Of a stretch of DNA of 64,000 nucleotides, positions 52,636 to 61,451 are shown in pieces; position 1 is the first letter of the stretch; each line of letters starts with the position of its first letter. This DNA comes from Chryseobacterium sp. CH25 (GTDB lineage: Bacteria; Bacteroidota; Bacteroidia; Flavobacteriales; Weeksellaceae). The stretch is from assembly GCF_004119455.1 (NCBI RefSeq), contig NZ_NRQT01000011.1:93687-157686 (forward strand), given 5' to 3'. Made by a program: the position numbers and the translations under genes. The notes under the pieces are model-generated. The model saw only the letters and a program-made list of their open reading frames with translations. It made no database searches and was not told the origin of the DNA.

Positions 52636-54276
52636 ATGAAAACTCTACTGCTGCTAATCTTTACTTTCACATTTTATTTTTATTCTGTCCAAGGCCAGAA
52701 TATTCTTACACCTGAAAAAATTGAGAGCCCAATTCAAAAGAAATATTCCGGAAAAATTATATTTCTGGGAAAAAGCATCAGCCTTGAAGATGTAAAAGAG
52801 GATGATATTTTATCTTCTGCAACTTTTCAGGAAGATAAAAACCTGAGTATTCATGCTTTTTTTGATAATTCTCTTGTAAACTATCTGCATCAGCTTGAAC
52901 CAACATTTACTACTGAGAAGTTACTGAAAAACGGAAATTATCAGTTTTCATTTTATGTGGACGGAAAATTGATTTATAAAGAAAACTTAAATACCGGAGC
53001 AGGTACTGCGGAAAGTAAAAAATTAAAAACTACTTTCAGAATCCCGCTCATCAGTAACAATAATGAGGATTCATGGGGAAGATATTTATGGATGCGCTTT
53101 TATTTAATTCATGATGGGATTGATGCTTTAGCAAGTGGAAATCATATTTTAAAAATTGAAATCCGTCCTTATCTTAAAACAACATCAATACAATCAGGTC
53201 CCATTATCGCTGAGGGGGAAATCAGTATCATTGTACCACAAAAAAATATTTCGGAACAGCAAATTTCTGTTCAACCTATTCAATCTAACAGTGGATGGAA
53301 TATTTCTAATGAAAAATATGACCAGGAAATCATTAGAAATTTAAACAGAAAAATAGCAGAAGAGAGATTTAAAAATATAACAAGTATTGTTGCTGTAAAA
53401 AATGGAAAGCTTTTATTAGAAGAATATTTTAATAATTCAGGAAGAGATTCTTTGCAGGATACACGATCTGTAGGAAAATCTTTTTCTTCAGCATTAATGG
53501 GAATTGCTATAAAAGAAAAATATATAAAAAGTGAAGATCAGAATTTAAAAGCTTTTTACAATCTGGAACAGTTTAAAAACTATTCTCCTAAGAAAGACAG
53601 TGTCACTATCAAAAGCTTATTAACGATGAGTTCGGGCTTTGATGGAAATGATCAGGATAATGATTCTCCCGGTAATGAAGAAAACATGTATCCTACTGAC
53701 AATTGGGTGAAATTTGCGTTAGATGTACCTATGACCACTAATACAATTGGCAAGAATTGGAACTACTTTACTTCCGGAGTTGTCATCACCGGAGATATCT
53801 TAGATAAATCTGTTCCAAAAGGGTTGGAAAACTATGCTGATAAAAAATTGTTCAAAGCCCTTGGAATCACCAATTATAAATGGCAGTTTACACCTCAAAA
53901 TAAACCTTCCCTGGCTGGAGGATTAAGAATGAGATCTTTAGACTTCGCAAAATTCGGGCAGCTTTATAAGAACAACGGAATATGGAATGGAAAAACGATA
54001 TTAGATAAAACCTGGGTTCAAAAAACTTTTACAAACTATTTTCCTGACTCTTCAGATTTTGAAGGATATGGATATTTATTCTGGAGGAAAGTTTATAAAG
54101 TAGGAAATCAAAGTTTTGAAGCTTATCAATCCAATGGAAATGGCGGAAATAAAATTATTATATTCACTCATATTCCCTTAGTAATAGTAATTACAGCAAC
54201 AGCCTATAATAAACCTTATGGCCATTCACAAGCGGACAAAATGGTAGAGCAGTATCTATTACCTGCTCTTCAATAA
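52636..54276 (+). CDS. Secreted serine hydrolase, class C beta-lactamase fold
   Basis: 546 aa from the ATG at 52636 (MKTLLLLIFTFTFYFY), preferred over a TTG 18 bp earlier because it starts a clean signal peptide. Residues 30-240 have no known domain. The beta-lactamase-related domain follows: nucleophile SVGKSF (S-x-x-K) near residue 283, YFTSGVVI where the Tyr motif belongs, and GNGGN near the end in place of KTG. These are features of esterases or D-peptidases of the family, not of an antibiotic-degrading beta-lactamase. Confidence 0.85.
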   Translation: MKTLLLLIFTFTFYFYSVQGQNILTPEKIESPIQKKYSGKIIFLGKSISLEDVKEDDILSSATFQEDKNLSIHAFFDNSLVNYLHQLEPTFTTEKLLKNGNYQFSFYVDGKLIYKENLNTGAGTAESKKLKTTFRIPLISNNNEDSWGRYLWMRFYLIHDGIDALASGNHILKIEIRPYLKTTSIQSGPIIAEGEISIIVPQKNISEQQISVQPIQSNSGWNISNEKYDQEIIRNLNRKIAEERFKNITSIVAVKNGKLLLEEYFNNSGRDSLQDTRSVGKSFSSALMGIAIKEKYIKSEDQNLKAFYNLEQFKNYSPKKDSVTIKSLLTMSSGFDGNDQDNDSPGNEENMYPTDNWVKFALDVPMTTNTIGKNWNYFTSGVVITGDILDKSVPKGLENYADKKLFKALGITNYKWQFTPQNKPSLAGGLRMRSLDFAKFGQLYKNNGIWNGKTILDKTWVQKTFTNYFPDSSDFEGYGYLFWRKVYKVGNQSFEAYQSNGNGGNKIIIFTHIPLVIVITATAYNKPYGHSQADKMVEQYLLPALQ

Positions 54277-54310
54277 GTAAGGCGGATTAATAAAGAAAAA
54301 GCAGCGAAAT

Positions 54311-54853
54311 TTACTCGTCTTTCTTTGAAGGAACCAGAAATACATCAATAAGACCTTCAGGAAGTACCATTTTAATGGTTCTTTCTTCTCTGTCTACGTC
54401 AAGAATCCAGTCTTTGATCATAGGAATAACCACTTCTTTACCATCCAGATTGGTGATGAAATACACCTGTGCAGTCTGATCGTTTACAGATCTGATCACG
54501 CCACAATTATTGTTATTTTCATCAAGAATTTCAAATCCTATGATTTCGTGGTAATAGAATTGTTTCCCAGTAAGTTTTGGAAGAGAAGCTAAAGGAAGGT
54601 AAACATTTTTGCCTAAAGACTGGTCTACCATAGCTTCAGAAGAGTTTTTGAACGCAATGTTCAGAGCATCCAGTTTGCTCCATGATGATTTTGCAATAAA
54701 AAATGGAACCAATAATCCGTTGATTTCAACGAATATTGATTCCAATTTATTGTAAAGCTCGGGTTGATCGGTATCCAATTTAAGAATAACGTTCCCCGCA
54801 AGTCCGTGTCTGCGTGTAATTTTCCCCAACAAATAGCAATCTTCTTTACGCAT
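54311..54853 (-). CDS. rimM: Ribosome maturation factor RimM
   Basis: 180 aa. N-terminal barrel YLLGKITRRHGLAGNVILKLDT and C-terminal PRC-barrel (YYHEIIGFEILDENN, EVVIPMIKDWILDVDREERTIKMVLPEGLIDV) in the usual order. It helps mature the 3' domain of 16S rRNA and binds S19. It follows rpsP by 14 bp on the same strand; the rpsP-rimM pair is conserved in bacteria. The trmD and rplS genes often found next are not here. Confidence 0.95.
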   Translation of the reverse strand: MRKEDCYLLGKITRRHGLAGNVILKLDTDQPELYNKLESIFVEINGLLVPFFIAKSSWSKLDALNIAFKNSSEAMVDQSLGKNVYLPLASLPKLTGKQFYYHEIIGFEILDENNNNCGVIRSVNDQTAQVYFITNLDGKEVVIPMIKDWILDVDREERTIKMVLPEGLIDVFLVPSKKDE

Positions 54854-54867
54854 AACCGGAAATGTTC

Positions 54868-55422
54868 TTAAGCTTCAGTGTTTTCTTCAGTTTCAGCAGC
54901 AGCTTCTCCTTCTGTAGCAACTTCTTCAGCAGGTGCGTTTGCAGCTTCTTCAGCAGCTTTAGCATCAGCTTCAGCTTGTGCAGCAGCAGCAATTCTAGCT
55001 TCGTTTACTTTTACTTCAGCTTCTAAAGCAGCTTTCTTAGCATCAGCTTTAGCAGTAGCTAAACCGTCAACTTTACCTTGTACTTTAGATTCTTTAGCGT
55101 CTAACCAAGCGTTAAATCTTTTTTCAGCTTCAGCTTGATCAAAAGCACCTTTAGCTACACCACCTTGTAAGTGTTTTTTGTAAAGAGCACCTTTGTAAGA
55201 TAAAATAGCTCTAGCAGTATCAGTAGGCTGAGCACCGTTGTTTAACCACTGTACAGCAGAATCAACGTTCAACTCGATAGTTGCTGGGTTAGTAATTGGG
55301 TTGTAAGTTCCTAGTTTCTCGATGAATTTACCATCTCTTCTAGCTCTAGAATCTGCAACCACGATGTGGAAGAAAGGTTTTCCTTTTTTACCGTGTCTTT
55401 GTAATCTGATTTTTACTGACAT
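54868..55422 (-). CDS. rpsP: 30S ribosomal protein S16 with long acidic C-terminal extension
   Basis: 184 aa. Residues 1-80 are standard S16 (MSVKIRLQRHGKKGKPFFHIVVADSRARRDG, KLGTYNP, NGAQPTDTARAILSYKGALYKKHL). The usual protein stops at 80-90 residues; here another ~95 follow, rich in Ala, Glu and Lys, ending in repeats such as AAEEAANAPAEEVATEGEAAAETEE. Long Ala/Glu tails on S16 occur in Bacteroidota. A TAnnTTTG promoter lies upstream and rimM follows. Confidence 0.95.
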   Translation of the reverse strand: MSVKIRLQRHGKKGKPFFHIVVADSRARRDGKFIEKLGTYNPITNPATIELNVDSAVQWLNNGAQPTDTARAILSYKGALYKKHLQGGVAKGAFDQAEAEKRFNAWLDAKESKVQGKVDGLATAKADAKKAALEAEVKVNEARIAAAAQAEADAKAAEEAANAPAEEVATEGEAAAETEENTEA

Positions 55423-55470
55423 AATGTTTGAATTTTACGGGAACTCGTCCCAGTTAAATATTTAAGAGTG

Positions 55471-55478
55471 CAAAGATA
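55471..55478 (-). promoter_or_regulatory. -7 promoter element for rpsP-rimM
   Basis: Minus strand TATCTTTG, a perfect TAnnTTTG, 48 bp before the rpsP start. Confidence 0.6.
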
Positions 55479-55527
55479 AAATAAATTTTTCAATTAGGTC
55501 ATTTGAAAATGAAATAATTTGATTTTT

Positions 55528-56112
55528 TTACATAATCTGAAGGAAAGGTAAAACTGTAGAAATAATAACAGAAATAAAAACAGCTAAAAATACAATTATA
55601 TTATCTCTTGTTTTACCGGTAATCATTCTTATAACAATATAATTAATAATATAAACCGGCACCAACAAAAAAAATGAAAACTGAGCTGTGTATAAAACAA
55701 CACTATATAAAAACAACATCCCAACAACAGAGGCTATAACAACTCCCAGCAAGCTTTTATAAATTGTTTTCTGATCTACTTTATTATTTTCTTTTACTTT
55801 TAAAAATTGGTTAAATTTATCTGTAATAAAAAGATTCAGTTCTCTCTTGTCCATAAGTTCTGAAGAAATTCCCTCCAAAATAAGATGTAAGTCATCTCCT
55901 TTCTGTACTCTATTATGAACCTCAAATGAGACTCTCCCTTTTTCTTTGATTAGAATCTTTCTATACTCAGCCTTCTTTACAAATTCATTATAATTGAATT
56001 TTTGGTTGATCGCTTCACGCATTTCATCATTGATGGTACCTGTATGGTCAACCATATAGAGATAAGCAACAAGCAAATCTTCTTCATTATAATTCCTGTA
56101 AATATTTTTCAT
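55528..56112 (-). CDS. Membrane protein of unknown function
   Basis: 194 aa from the ATG at 56110-56112 (MKNIYRNYNEEDLLVAYLYM), since the longer frame overlaps the nitroreductase. About 120 charged residues precede three hydrophobic segments at about 122-142, 144-166 and 174-192. No family recognised. It starts 1 bp after the nitroreductase stop, which suggests either a tight operon or a fusion point in which the nitroreductase lost its end. Confidence 0.65.
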   Translation of the reverse strand: MKNIYRNYNEEDLLVAYLYMVDHTGTINDEMREAINQKFNYNEFVKKAEYRKILIKEKGRVSFEVHNRVQKGDDLHLILEGISSELMDKRELNLFITDKFNQFLKVKENNKVDQKTIYKSLLGVVIASVVGMLFLYSVVLYTAQFSFFLLVPVYIINYIVIRMITGKTRDNIIVFLAVFISVIISTVLPFLQIM

Positions 56113-56113
56113 A

Positions 56114-56623
56114 TTATACAGCTCCCATATAGAAAAGTCCCAGACATTTCTGGTTTTCCTCAATCGTCAAAGATTCTCTCAAATGATCTACAATTTTTGG
56201 AGAACTCCAATAGCAACCAATATTGTTTGCAGTACAGCTTAAATACATGTTCTGAACCGCCATAGAAGTAGCCGCAATCTCTTCCCACTCCGGAACCATG
56301 CCGCTAAAATTAACAACAATAGAAACAACAACATTAGCTTTATTGATTTTAAAACCAATATCATTATATTTTTTCTCTAAGAATAACTGTTCGGGTTGAG
56401 TAGCTTTATAGATAGCCTGCATTTCTGAAGCCAGTTTTGCCTTTTCTTCTCCTTTAAATATTTTGAAACGCCAAGGCTTGGTACGTTTATGATTGGGAGC
56501 TAAAGTTGCTGAATGTAAAATTTCATCAATAACTTCCTGTGAGATTTCCGCATCGGTATAATCTTTAGGGAAAATACTTCTTCTCTGCTCTATAATTTCT
56601 TTTAAAACTTCTGCTTTATTCAT
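56114..56623 (-). CDS. Nitroreductase-family flavoprotein, apparently short at the C-terminus
   Basis: 169 aa. FMN-binding residues at the N-terminus (EIIEQRRSIFPKDYTDAEIS, HSATLAPNHKRTKPWRFKIF), and EWEEIAATSMAVQNMYLSCTANNIGCYWSSP, match the YdjA-like group. The chain ends at CLGLFYMGAV, where family members usually have another 15-20 residues closing the dimer. A membrane protein gene begins 1 bp later. It probably reduces nitro or quinone compounds with NAD(P)H; the missing tail may weaken it. Confidence 0.82.
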   Translation of the reverse strand: MNKAEVLKEIIEQRRSIFPKDYTDAEISQEVIDEILHSATLAPNHKRTKPWRFKIFKGEEKAKLASEMQAIYKATQPEQLFLEKKYNDIGFKINKANVVVSIVVNFSGMVPEWEEIAATSMAVQNMYLSCTANNIGCYWSSPKIVDHLRESLTIEENQKCLGLFYMGAV

Positions 56624-56851
56624 AGAGACAAAAATACAACATGTAAGTTAATTTTCAGGATGATGGGATAAGATTTTAATACGGGATTTGGGGTTCGGGA
56701 TACGAGTTATTATGGTACAGGATTTTTCTGAATAAAGTTTTGTTGCAGACCAACATCAATGATGAATAGTCAGTTCCTTTGCTTATCAATGCTATCAGTC
56801 AAATCATTTACGATTCACTTGCGAAGCAACATTCATAATGGATAATAAAAA

Positions 56852-57300
56852 TTATAATACCTCTATTATTTTCTGATGAATTTTATTCAAAGTAAACTCG
56901 TCACCAGCTTTCATTCCCATCATTTTTTAGCCATAGGACTTTCGGAAGAAATAGCATAAAAGCGATCTCCTTCAAAAAAGAATTCTCCTAATGATACAGA
57001 AATGTAGAAACGGGCTTTATTGGTAATCACCAAAGAACCCAGCTGAACCCGGTCTGTAGATGTATTCAGAACCTTCCCCATGTTTCGTTTGAGATCATTT
57101 AAGGCACCAAGCTGTCGCTGCATCTGATAAATTTCCTCCTGCATTTCTTCCCGCATACTGTCATATTTTGGGGTTTTCTTGATATCACGGCTGGCCTCCA
57201 GAGTAAATTCGATGAAGTTTTTAAGCTTCTCAATTTTTTCTGTAATGGTATTTTTTACAAAGTTTCTGATGTCACTTTTTTCAAATACAATCTTCTCCAT
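56852..57300 (-). pseudogene. GreA/GreB-like transcription elongation factor, 3' end frameshifted
   Basis: As written the frame stops after SSESPMAKK (126 aa). Adding one A to the A6 run at 56923-56928 extends it through MMGMKAGDEFTLNKIHQKIIEVL to a stop at 56852 and a 149-aa protein, which is the expected Gre C-terminal domain ending. The N-terminal half is a long coiled coil (MREEMQEEIYQMQRQLGALNDLKRN). Gre-type factors rescue stalled polymerase or, in this shorter group, may act otherwise. The early stop removes the last strands of the FKBP-like domain. Confidence 0.75.
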
Positions 57301-57404
57301 ACAATCGTTTCTTTATATAAAGATAATATTTTTAGAATAATATTTCAATGGCTTAACATAAAATAACTCTCCCTAAATATTTCATCATTTAAAAAAATAT
57401 TCTT

Positions 57405-57412
57405 TAGTTTTG
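57405..57412 (+). promoter_or_regulatory. -7 promoter element for the DUF805 gene
   Basis: TAGTTTTG, a perfect TAnnTTTG, 20 bp before the ATG. Confidence 0.5.
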
Positions 57413-57432
57413 TCTTTTTAAAACTAAAAATC

Positions 57433-57792
57433 ATGTTTAAAGCACCATTTTCATTTGAGGGAAGAATCAGGAGAACAGAGTATGGATTATCATATCTTGT
57501 ATATCTTGTATTTTCTGTACCCTTTAATATTTACTTTCAACGTAACGAACCATCAACGGGTGTTATGTCAATATTCTTCCTTTTACTGATTCCGTTTCTT
57601 TGGTTTCTTCTTGCACAGGGAGCAAAAAGATGCCACGACAGGGGAAATTCCGGTTGGTATCAATTAATTCCTTTCTATAGTTTATGGATGTTATTTGCTG
57701 ACAGTGATCACGGACCTAATGAGTATGGACCTAATCCTAAAGGTGAAGGAAACTATAACTCGATCAACGAGATTGGACAGAAAGAATTGTAA
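57433..57792 (+). CDS. DUF805 membrane protein
   Basis: 119 aa. Opens with the DUF805 hallmark FSFEGRIRRTEYG, has three hydrophobic segments (about 18-38, 44-65, 78-90) and the conserved RCHDRGNSGWYQLIPFYSLW and HGPNEYGPNP blocks. Small inner-membrane protein of unknown function, common in bacteria. Monocistronic between its promoter and a terminator. Confidence 0.92.
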   Translation: MFKAPFSFEGRIRRTEYGLSYLVYLVFSVPFNIYFQRNEPSTGVMSIFFLLLIPFLWFLLAQGAKRCHDRGNSGWYQLIPFYSLWMLFADSDHGPNEYGPNPKGEGNYNSINEIGQKEL

Positions 57793-57795
57793 TAA

Positions 57796-57824
57796 AAAAG
57801 CCTTGTAAAATTTACAAGGCTTTC
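57796..57824. terminator. Bidirectional terminator between DUF805 and SRPBCC genes
   Basis: AAAGCCTTGTA pairs with TACAAGGCTTT around a short AT loop; convergent genes on both sides. Confidence 0.8.
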
Positions 57825-57827
57825 ATT

Positions 57828-58352
57828 TTATTTTTCAGCTAATTTTTTCAGATCTCCTAGTCCCTGACCAAACATTTTATCCATATTGCTGTCCATCATA
57901 GGTTTCATGATCTTCATCATAGCATTCAGTTCATTATCAATTTTCCAGGTTACTTTGGTTCCTGCACCTTCGGGAGTTAATACAATCGCACTTTTAGCAT
58001 TTCCCTCAAAAGGTTTTATAAAATGAAGCTGAGTTCCCAATTTTTCATTAGGTACTATTTCCATAATAGACTGCTCTCCTTCACTGTCATCTCCTTTCCA
58101 GTGATAAGAATCTCCCATTTTATCTCCTTCCCCGGAATACGTAATCTTAATATTTTTTATTTCTTTTGAAAAAGGATCCCACATATTATATCCTTTTAAT
58201 GAACCTGCATACTGCCATACTTTTTCTTTGGGAGCATTGATGACAACAGATTTTTCATAGTGATAATCTTTACTGAAGGCCAACATGGCTATAACAGCAT
58301 ACACGATAACCAGCAAAATGATGATGCCGATAAATTTTAAGAGTGTTTTCAT
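57828..58352 (-). CDS. SRPBCC (START/polyketide-cyclase-like) family protein with membrane anchor
   Basis: 174 aa. N-terminal hydrophobic segment (residues 5-25), then the SRPBCC fold: YHYEKSVVINAPKEKVWQYAGSLKGYNMWDPFSK, SGEGDKMGDSYHWKGDDSEGEQSI and AGTKVTWKIDNELNAMMKIMKPM, ending in a long helix LGDLKKLA. The fold binds hydrophobic ligands in a cavity. No catalytic role can be inferred. Located at the convergent terminator opposite DUF805. Confidence 0.85.
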   Translation of the reverse strand: MKTLLKFIGIIILLVIVYAVIAMLAFSKDYHYEKSVVINAPKEKVWQYAGSLKGYNMWDPFSKEIKNIKITYSGEGDKMGDSYHWKGDDSEGEQSIMEIVPNEKLGTQLHFIKPFEGNAKSAIVLTPEGAGTKVTWKIDNELNAMMKIMKPMMDSNMDKMFGQGLGDLKKLAEK

Positions 58353-58564
58353 AGTCTATATATTTAAGGTTATTTATTTCAAAATGAGTCTCTCATCTGT
58401 TTTCAAAATTAAATATTCTGACACCATCCCCTCTTTTCATAGGACAAGATTATTTAAAGATAAGGCATTTTTGTCATAACTTGGCTTTCAGGCATTATTT
58501 TTGAGCATTTCAGCAGGGATTCCCCGATGAATCCTTACATTTACGTTTAACTAAAAATCGAAAA

Positions 58565-60583
58565 ATGAATATTTTAACAGAAAAATTCAACACACCATAT
58601 CACTCAGCACCGTTCGGTGACCTTAAAAATGAAGACTACCTTCCTGCTTTCAAAGAATTAATTCGGCAATCTGAGGAAGAAATTAATGCTATTGTTGACA
58701 ATTCTGAAGCCCCTACTTTTGAAAATGTTATTGAGGCATTAGCGTATTCCGGTGAGCAACTGGATGTGGTATCAAATATCTTTTTCAATTTAAATTCTGC
58801 AGAAACCAGTGATGAGATCCAGCAGATTGCCCAGGAAGTTTCTCCGATATTAACGGAATATTCTTCTAAAATATCTCAGAATGAAGCCCTTTTCAACAAA
58901 ATCAAAAAGGTTTATGATGAAAAAGAAAAATATAATCTTAATGAGGAGCAGCGGATGCTTTTAAATGAAACTTACAAAGGCTTTGTAAGAAGCGGTGCCT
59001 TATTAAACGAAGAAGACAAAGAAAAATTAAAGAAGATCAGCATGGATCTTTCAATAAAGTCTCTTCAGTTCGGACAAAATGTACTGGCTTCTACCAATGC
59101 CTACTTCAAGCATATTACAGATAAAGAACAATTAGCCGGAATTCCGGAAGCTATTATTGAACAGTTTGCTGAAGAAGCTAAAGAAAGAAACCTTGAAGGC
59201 TGGGTAGTAACTTTACAATACCCAAGCTATATTCCATTCATGACCTATGCGGAAAACCGTGAACTTAGAAAAGAGTTGGCATTAGCTAATGGTAAAAAAT
59301 CTTTTGACGGTGGTGAATATGACAATCAGAACCTCATCAAAGAACTTCTTCAGTTAAAACAACAGAAGGCTGAGCTTTTAGGGTATAAAGACTATGCAGA
59401 TTACGTCCTGGAAGAAAGAATGGCAAAATCTCCGGTAAAAGTTATTGACTTTTTAAGCGAACTTTTAACGAAAGCTAAACCCTATGCTGATAAAGAGATT
59501 GAAGAATTAAAATCTTTAGCCAAAGCTGATGGAATTGAAGACATGCAAGGCTATGACCACGCTTTTTATGCTGAAAAACTTCGTAAGCAGAAATTTGATC
59601 TTAATGATGAAGAGCTGAAGCCTTATTTCCCATTAAACCAAGTGCAGGATGCTGTTTTTGGATTAGCTGGAAAATTGTTCGGATTAACTTTTGAAGAAAG
59701 AAATGATATTCCGAAATACCATGAAGATGTAAAGGTTTATGAAGTAAAAGAGAATGGAAACTACAAATCACTTCTATACGTTGACTATTTCCCAAGAAAA
59801 GGGAAAAGAGCCGGTGCATGGATGACCAGCTATAAAAATCAGTACAAGCAGAACGGAGAAAACTCACGTCCGCATATCTCCATTGTCTGTAATTTTAGCA
59901 AACCAACAAAAGATACACCTAGCTTACTGACATTCCAGGAAGTGACGACTTTATTCCACGAATTCGGACATGCTCTTCACGGAATGATGGCAGACACTCA
60001 ATACCCTAATCTATCAGGAACCTCTGTGAAATGGGACTTTGTAGAGCTTCCATCCCAGTTCCTGGAAAACTTCTGCTACGAACCTGAGTTTTTAAAAACA
60101 TTTGCCAAGCATTATAAAACCGGGGAAGTTCTTCCTGACGAAAAAATTGAAAAAATCGAGCAGTCTAAAAACTTTATGGAAGGTTACCAAACATTAAGAC
60201 AATTAGGTTTTGGTTTACTGGATATGAATTACCATACAAAAGTGGCAGAACTGGAAAATAAAAGCATAAAGGAGTTTGAAGATCAATACACCAAAGCTAC
60301 AACCCTTTACCCTATCAATTCTGAAACGGCAATGAGCCCAAGTTTCTCTCACATTTTCCAGGGTGGATATTCTGCGGGATATTATTCTTATAAATGGGCA
60401 GAAGTATTGGATGCGGATGCCTTCCAGTATTTTAAGGAAAACGGAATCTTCAACTCTGAGATTGCAGCCAAATATAAAGTACTTCTTTCTTCAGGAGGAA
60501 CAAAAGATCCTATGGAGCTTTATAAAGCTTTCAGGGGAAGCGAGCCGAAAGTAGAGAGTTTGTTGAAAAGAGCTTTTGGATAA
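58565..60583 (+). CDS. M3-family metallopeptidase (oligopeptidase A/dipeptidyl carboxypeptidase type)
   Basis: 672 aa. The zinc motif HEFGHALHG (H-E-x-x-H) lies near residue 465 in EVTTLFHEFGHALHGMM, followed about 25 residues later by FVELPSQFLENF, the third ligand Glu region. The N-terminus (TPYHSAPFGDLKNEDYLPAF) has no signal peptide, so the enzyme is cytoplasmic. Degrades short peptides. Length is typical of the family. Downstream genes start 37 bp after its stop. Confidence 0.95.
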   Translation: MNILTEKFNTPYHSAPFGDLKNEDYLPAFKELIRQSEEEINAIVDNSEAPTFENVIEALAYSGEQLDVVSNIFFNLNSAETSDEIQQIAQEVSPILTEYSSKISQNEALFNKIKKVYDEKEKYNLNEEQRMLLNETYKGFVRSGALLNEEDKEKLKKISMDLSIKSLQFGQNVLASTNAYFKHITDKEQLAGIPEAIIEQFAEEAKERNLEGWVVTLQYPSYIPFMTYAENRELRKELALANGKKSFDGGEYDNQNLIKELLQLKQQKAELLGYKDYADYVLEERMAKSPVKVIDFLSELLTKAKPYADKEIEELKSLAKADGIEDMQGYDHAFYAEKLRKQKFDLNDEELKPYFPLNQVQDAVFGLAGKLFGLTFEERNDIPKYHEDVKVYEVKENGNYKSLLYVDYFPRKGKRAGAWMTSYKNQYKQNGENSRPHISIVCNFSKPTKDTPSLLTFQEVTTLFHEFGHALHGMMADTQYPNLSGTSVKWDFVELPSQFLENFCYEPEFLKTFAKHYKTGEVLPDEKIEKIEQSKNFMEGYQTLRQLGFGLLDMNYHTKVAELENKSIKEFEDQYTKATTLYPINSETAMSPSFSHIFQGGYSAGYYSYKWAEVLDADAFQYFKENGIFNSEIAAKYKVLLSSGGTKDPMELYKAFRGSEPKVESLLKRAFG

Positions 60584-60620
60584 TAAAAAGTATTGTATAA
60601 AAGAAAACCTTCACAAACAA

Positions 60621-61004
60621 ATGAAGAGCATATCACAAAGACTTGAAAATGTAAAAAAACTTCAGGCAAAGAGATGGGAAAATGAGGATCATTGGGATAC
60701 ATTAAACGATCTTTTGGTTAAAGAATTAGATGAAATCTTACTTATTGAACCTGAGAATACCTCTGCACTCATCAATATTGGAGCAATTTACTCTGATATG
60801 GGAGAAAATGAGAAAGCTATAGATTATTTAAAAATGGCTTTGAACCTCGGTTCGGAAGATAAAAACCTTTTCATAAACCTGGCTATCGTTATGATTTACA
60901 TGGAAAAGCATCAGGCTGAATATTTAGAATATCTCGAAGATGCTGAAGGGAAAGTTGAAGACCCGCTTACTTTTAAAGCCTATTTTGACCCTCAATCTCA
61001 TTAA
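60621..61004 (+). CDS. TPR-containing protein
   Basis: 127 aa from the ATG at 60621 (MKSISQRLENVKKLQAKRWENE). Contains one clear TPR, ENTSALINIGAIYSDMGENEKAIDYLKMALNLGSED, at about 52-88, and a preceding partial one. The acidic end DAEGKVEDPLTF is followed by the stop. One bp after the stop comes the start of the frameshifted 138-aa gene, so the two look like an operon leading to the 436-aa gene and the tRNAs. Confidence 0.7.
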   Translation: MKSISQRLENVKKLQAKRWENEDHWDTLNDLLVKELDEILLIEPENTSALINIGAIYSDMGENEKAIDYLKMALNLGSEDKNLFINLAIVMIYMEKHQAEYLEYLEDAEGKVEDPLTFKAYFDPQSH

Positions 61005-61005
61005 A

Positions 61006-61421
61006 ATGATGATAGAAAAACTAAAAAATTAGAAGCAGCTTTTAATACCTCATTAAAAGCTGCTCTTAATAATATTGATCCTGAAAAGATTAATGAAATC
61101 CTAGACAACAGAGATTCTTCAACATTTTCAGAGGCATGGATGGAAGCTTACCAGGCTGTTGATGAAAAAACAGTAGATGAAGAAACTGAAGATGCTGTTA
61201 ATCAGATCAGAAAAGAGATTTTTGTCTCTATTTTTAAAGCTACAGGTTCCTCTGAACTGCCGGCTTATATTTCTGATGACTTTGGATTGATCTCATCTTA
61301 TTTTATTCATGATATTGAAAACAGTTGGGCCACCAATTTGTTCTTCACCTATCTTAATCACCAAATTCCTCAGGGAGAACTGATGAAAACGGATAAGACA
61401 ATGAAGGAACTGATTTCATAA
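61006..61421 (+). pseudogene. Hypothetical protein, frameshifted near its start
   Basis: From the ATG at 61006 the frame gives MMIEKLKN and stops. Adding one A to the A6 run at 61023-61028 gives MMIEKLKKLEAAFNTSLKAA and then an uninterrupted frame to 61421, 138 aa in total (visible later as DAVNQIRKEIFVSIFKATGSSEL). As written only an internal start at 61140 is usable. No family is recognised; a helical acidic protein that ends in a Lys/Glu tail. Part of the run of unknown genes before the tRNAs. Confidence 0.65.
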
Positions 61422-61451
61422 AAGGCACTGTAATTTTCAAAATAACAAAAG

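Noticed and set aside
52636..54276. Beta-lactamase resistance gene
   Set aside because: SxxK is present, but the KTG-type motif is not, and a large N-terminal domain is unrelated; a generic serine hydrolase is the safer call.
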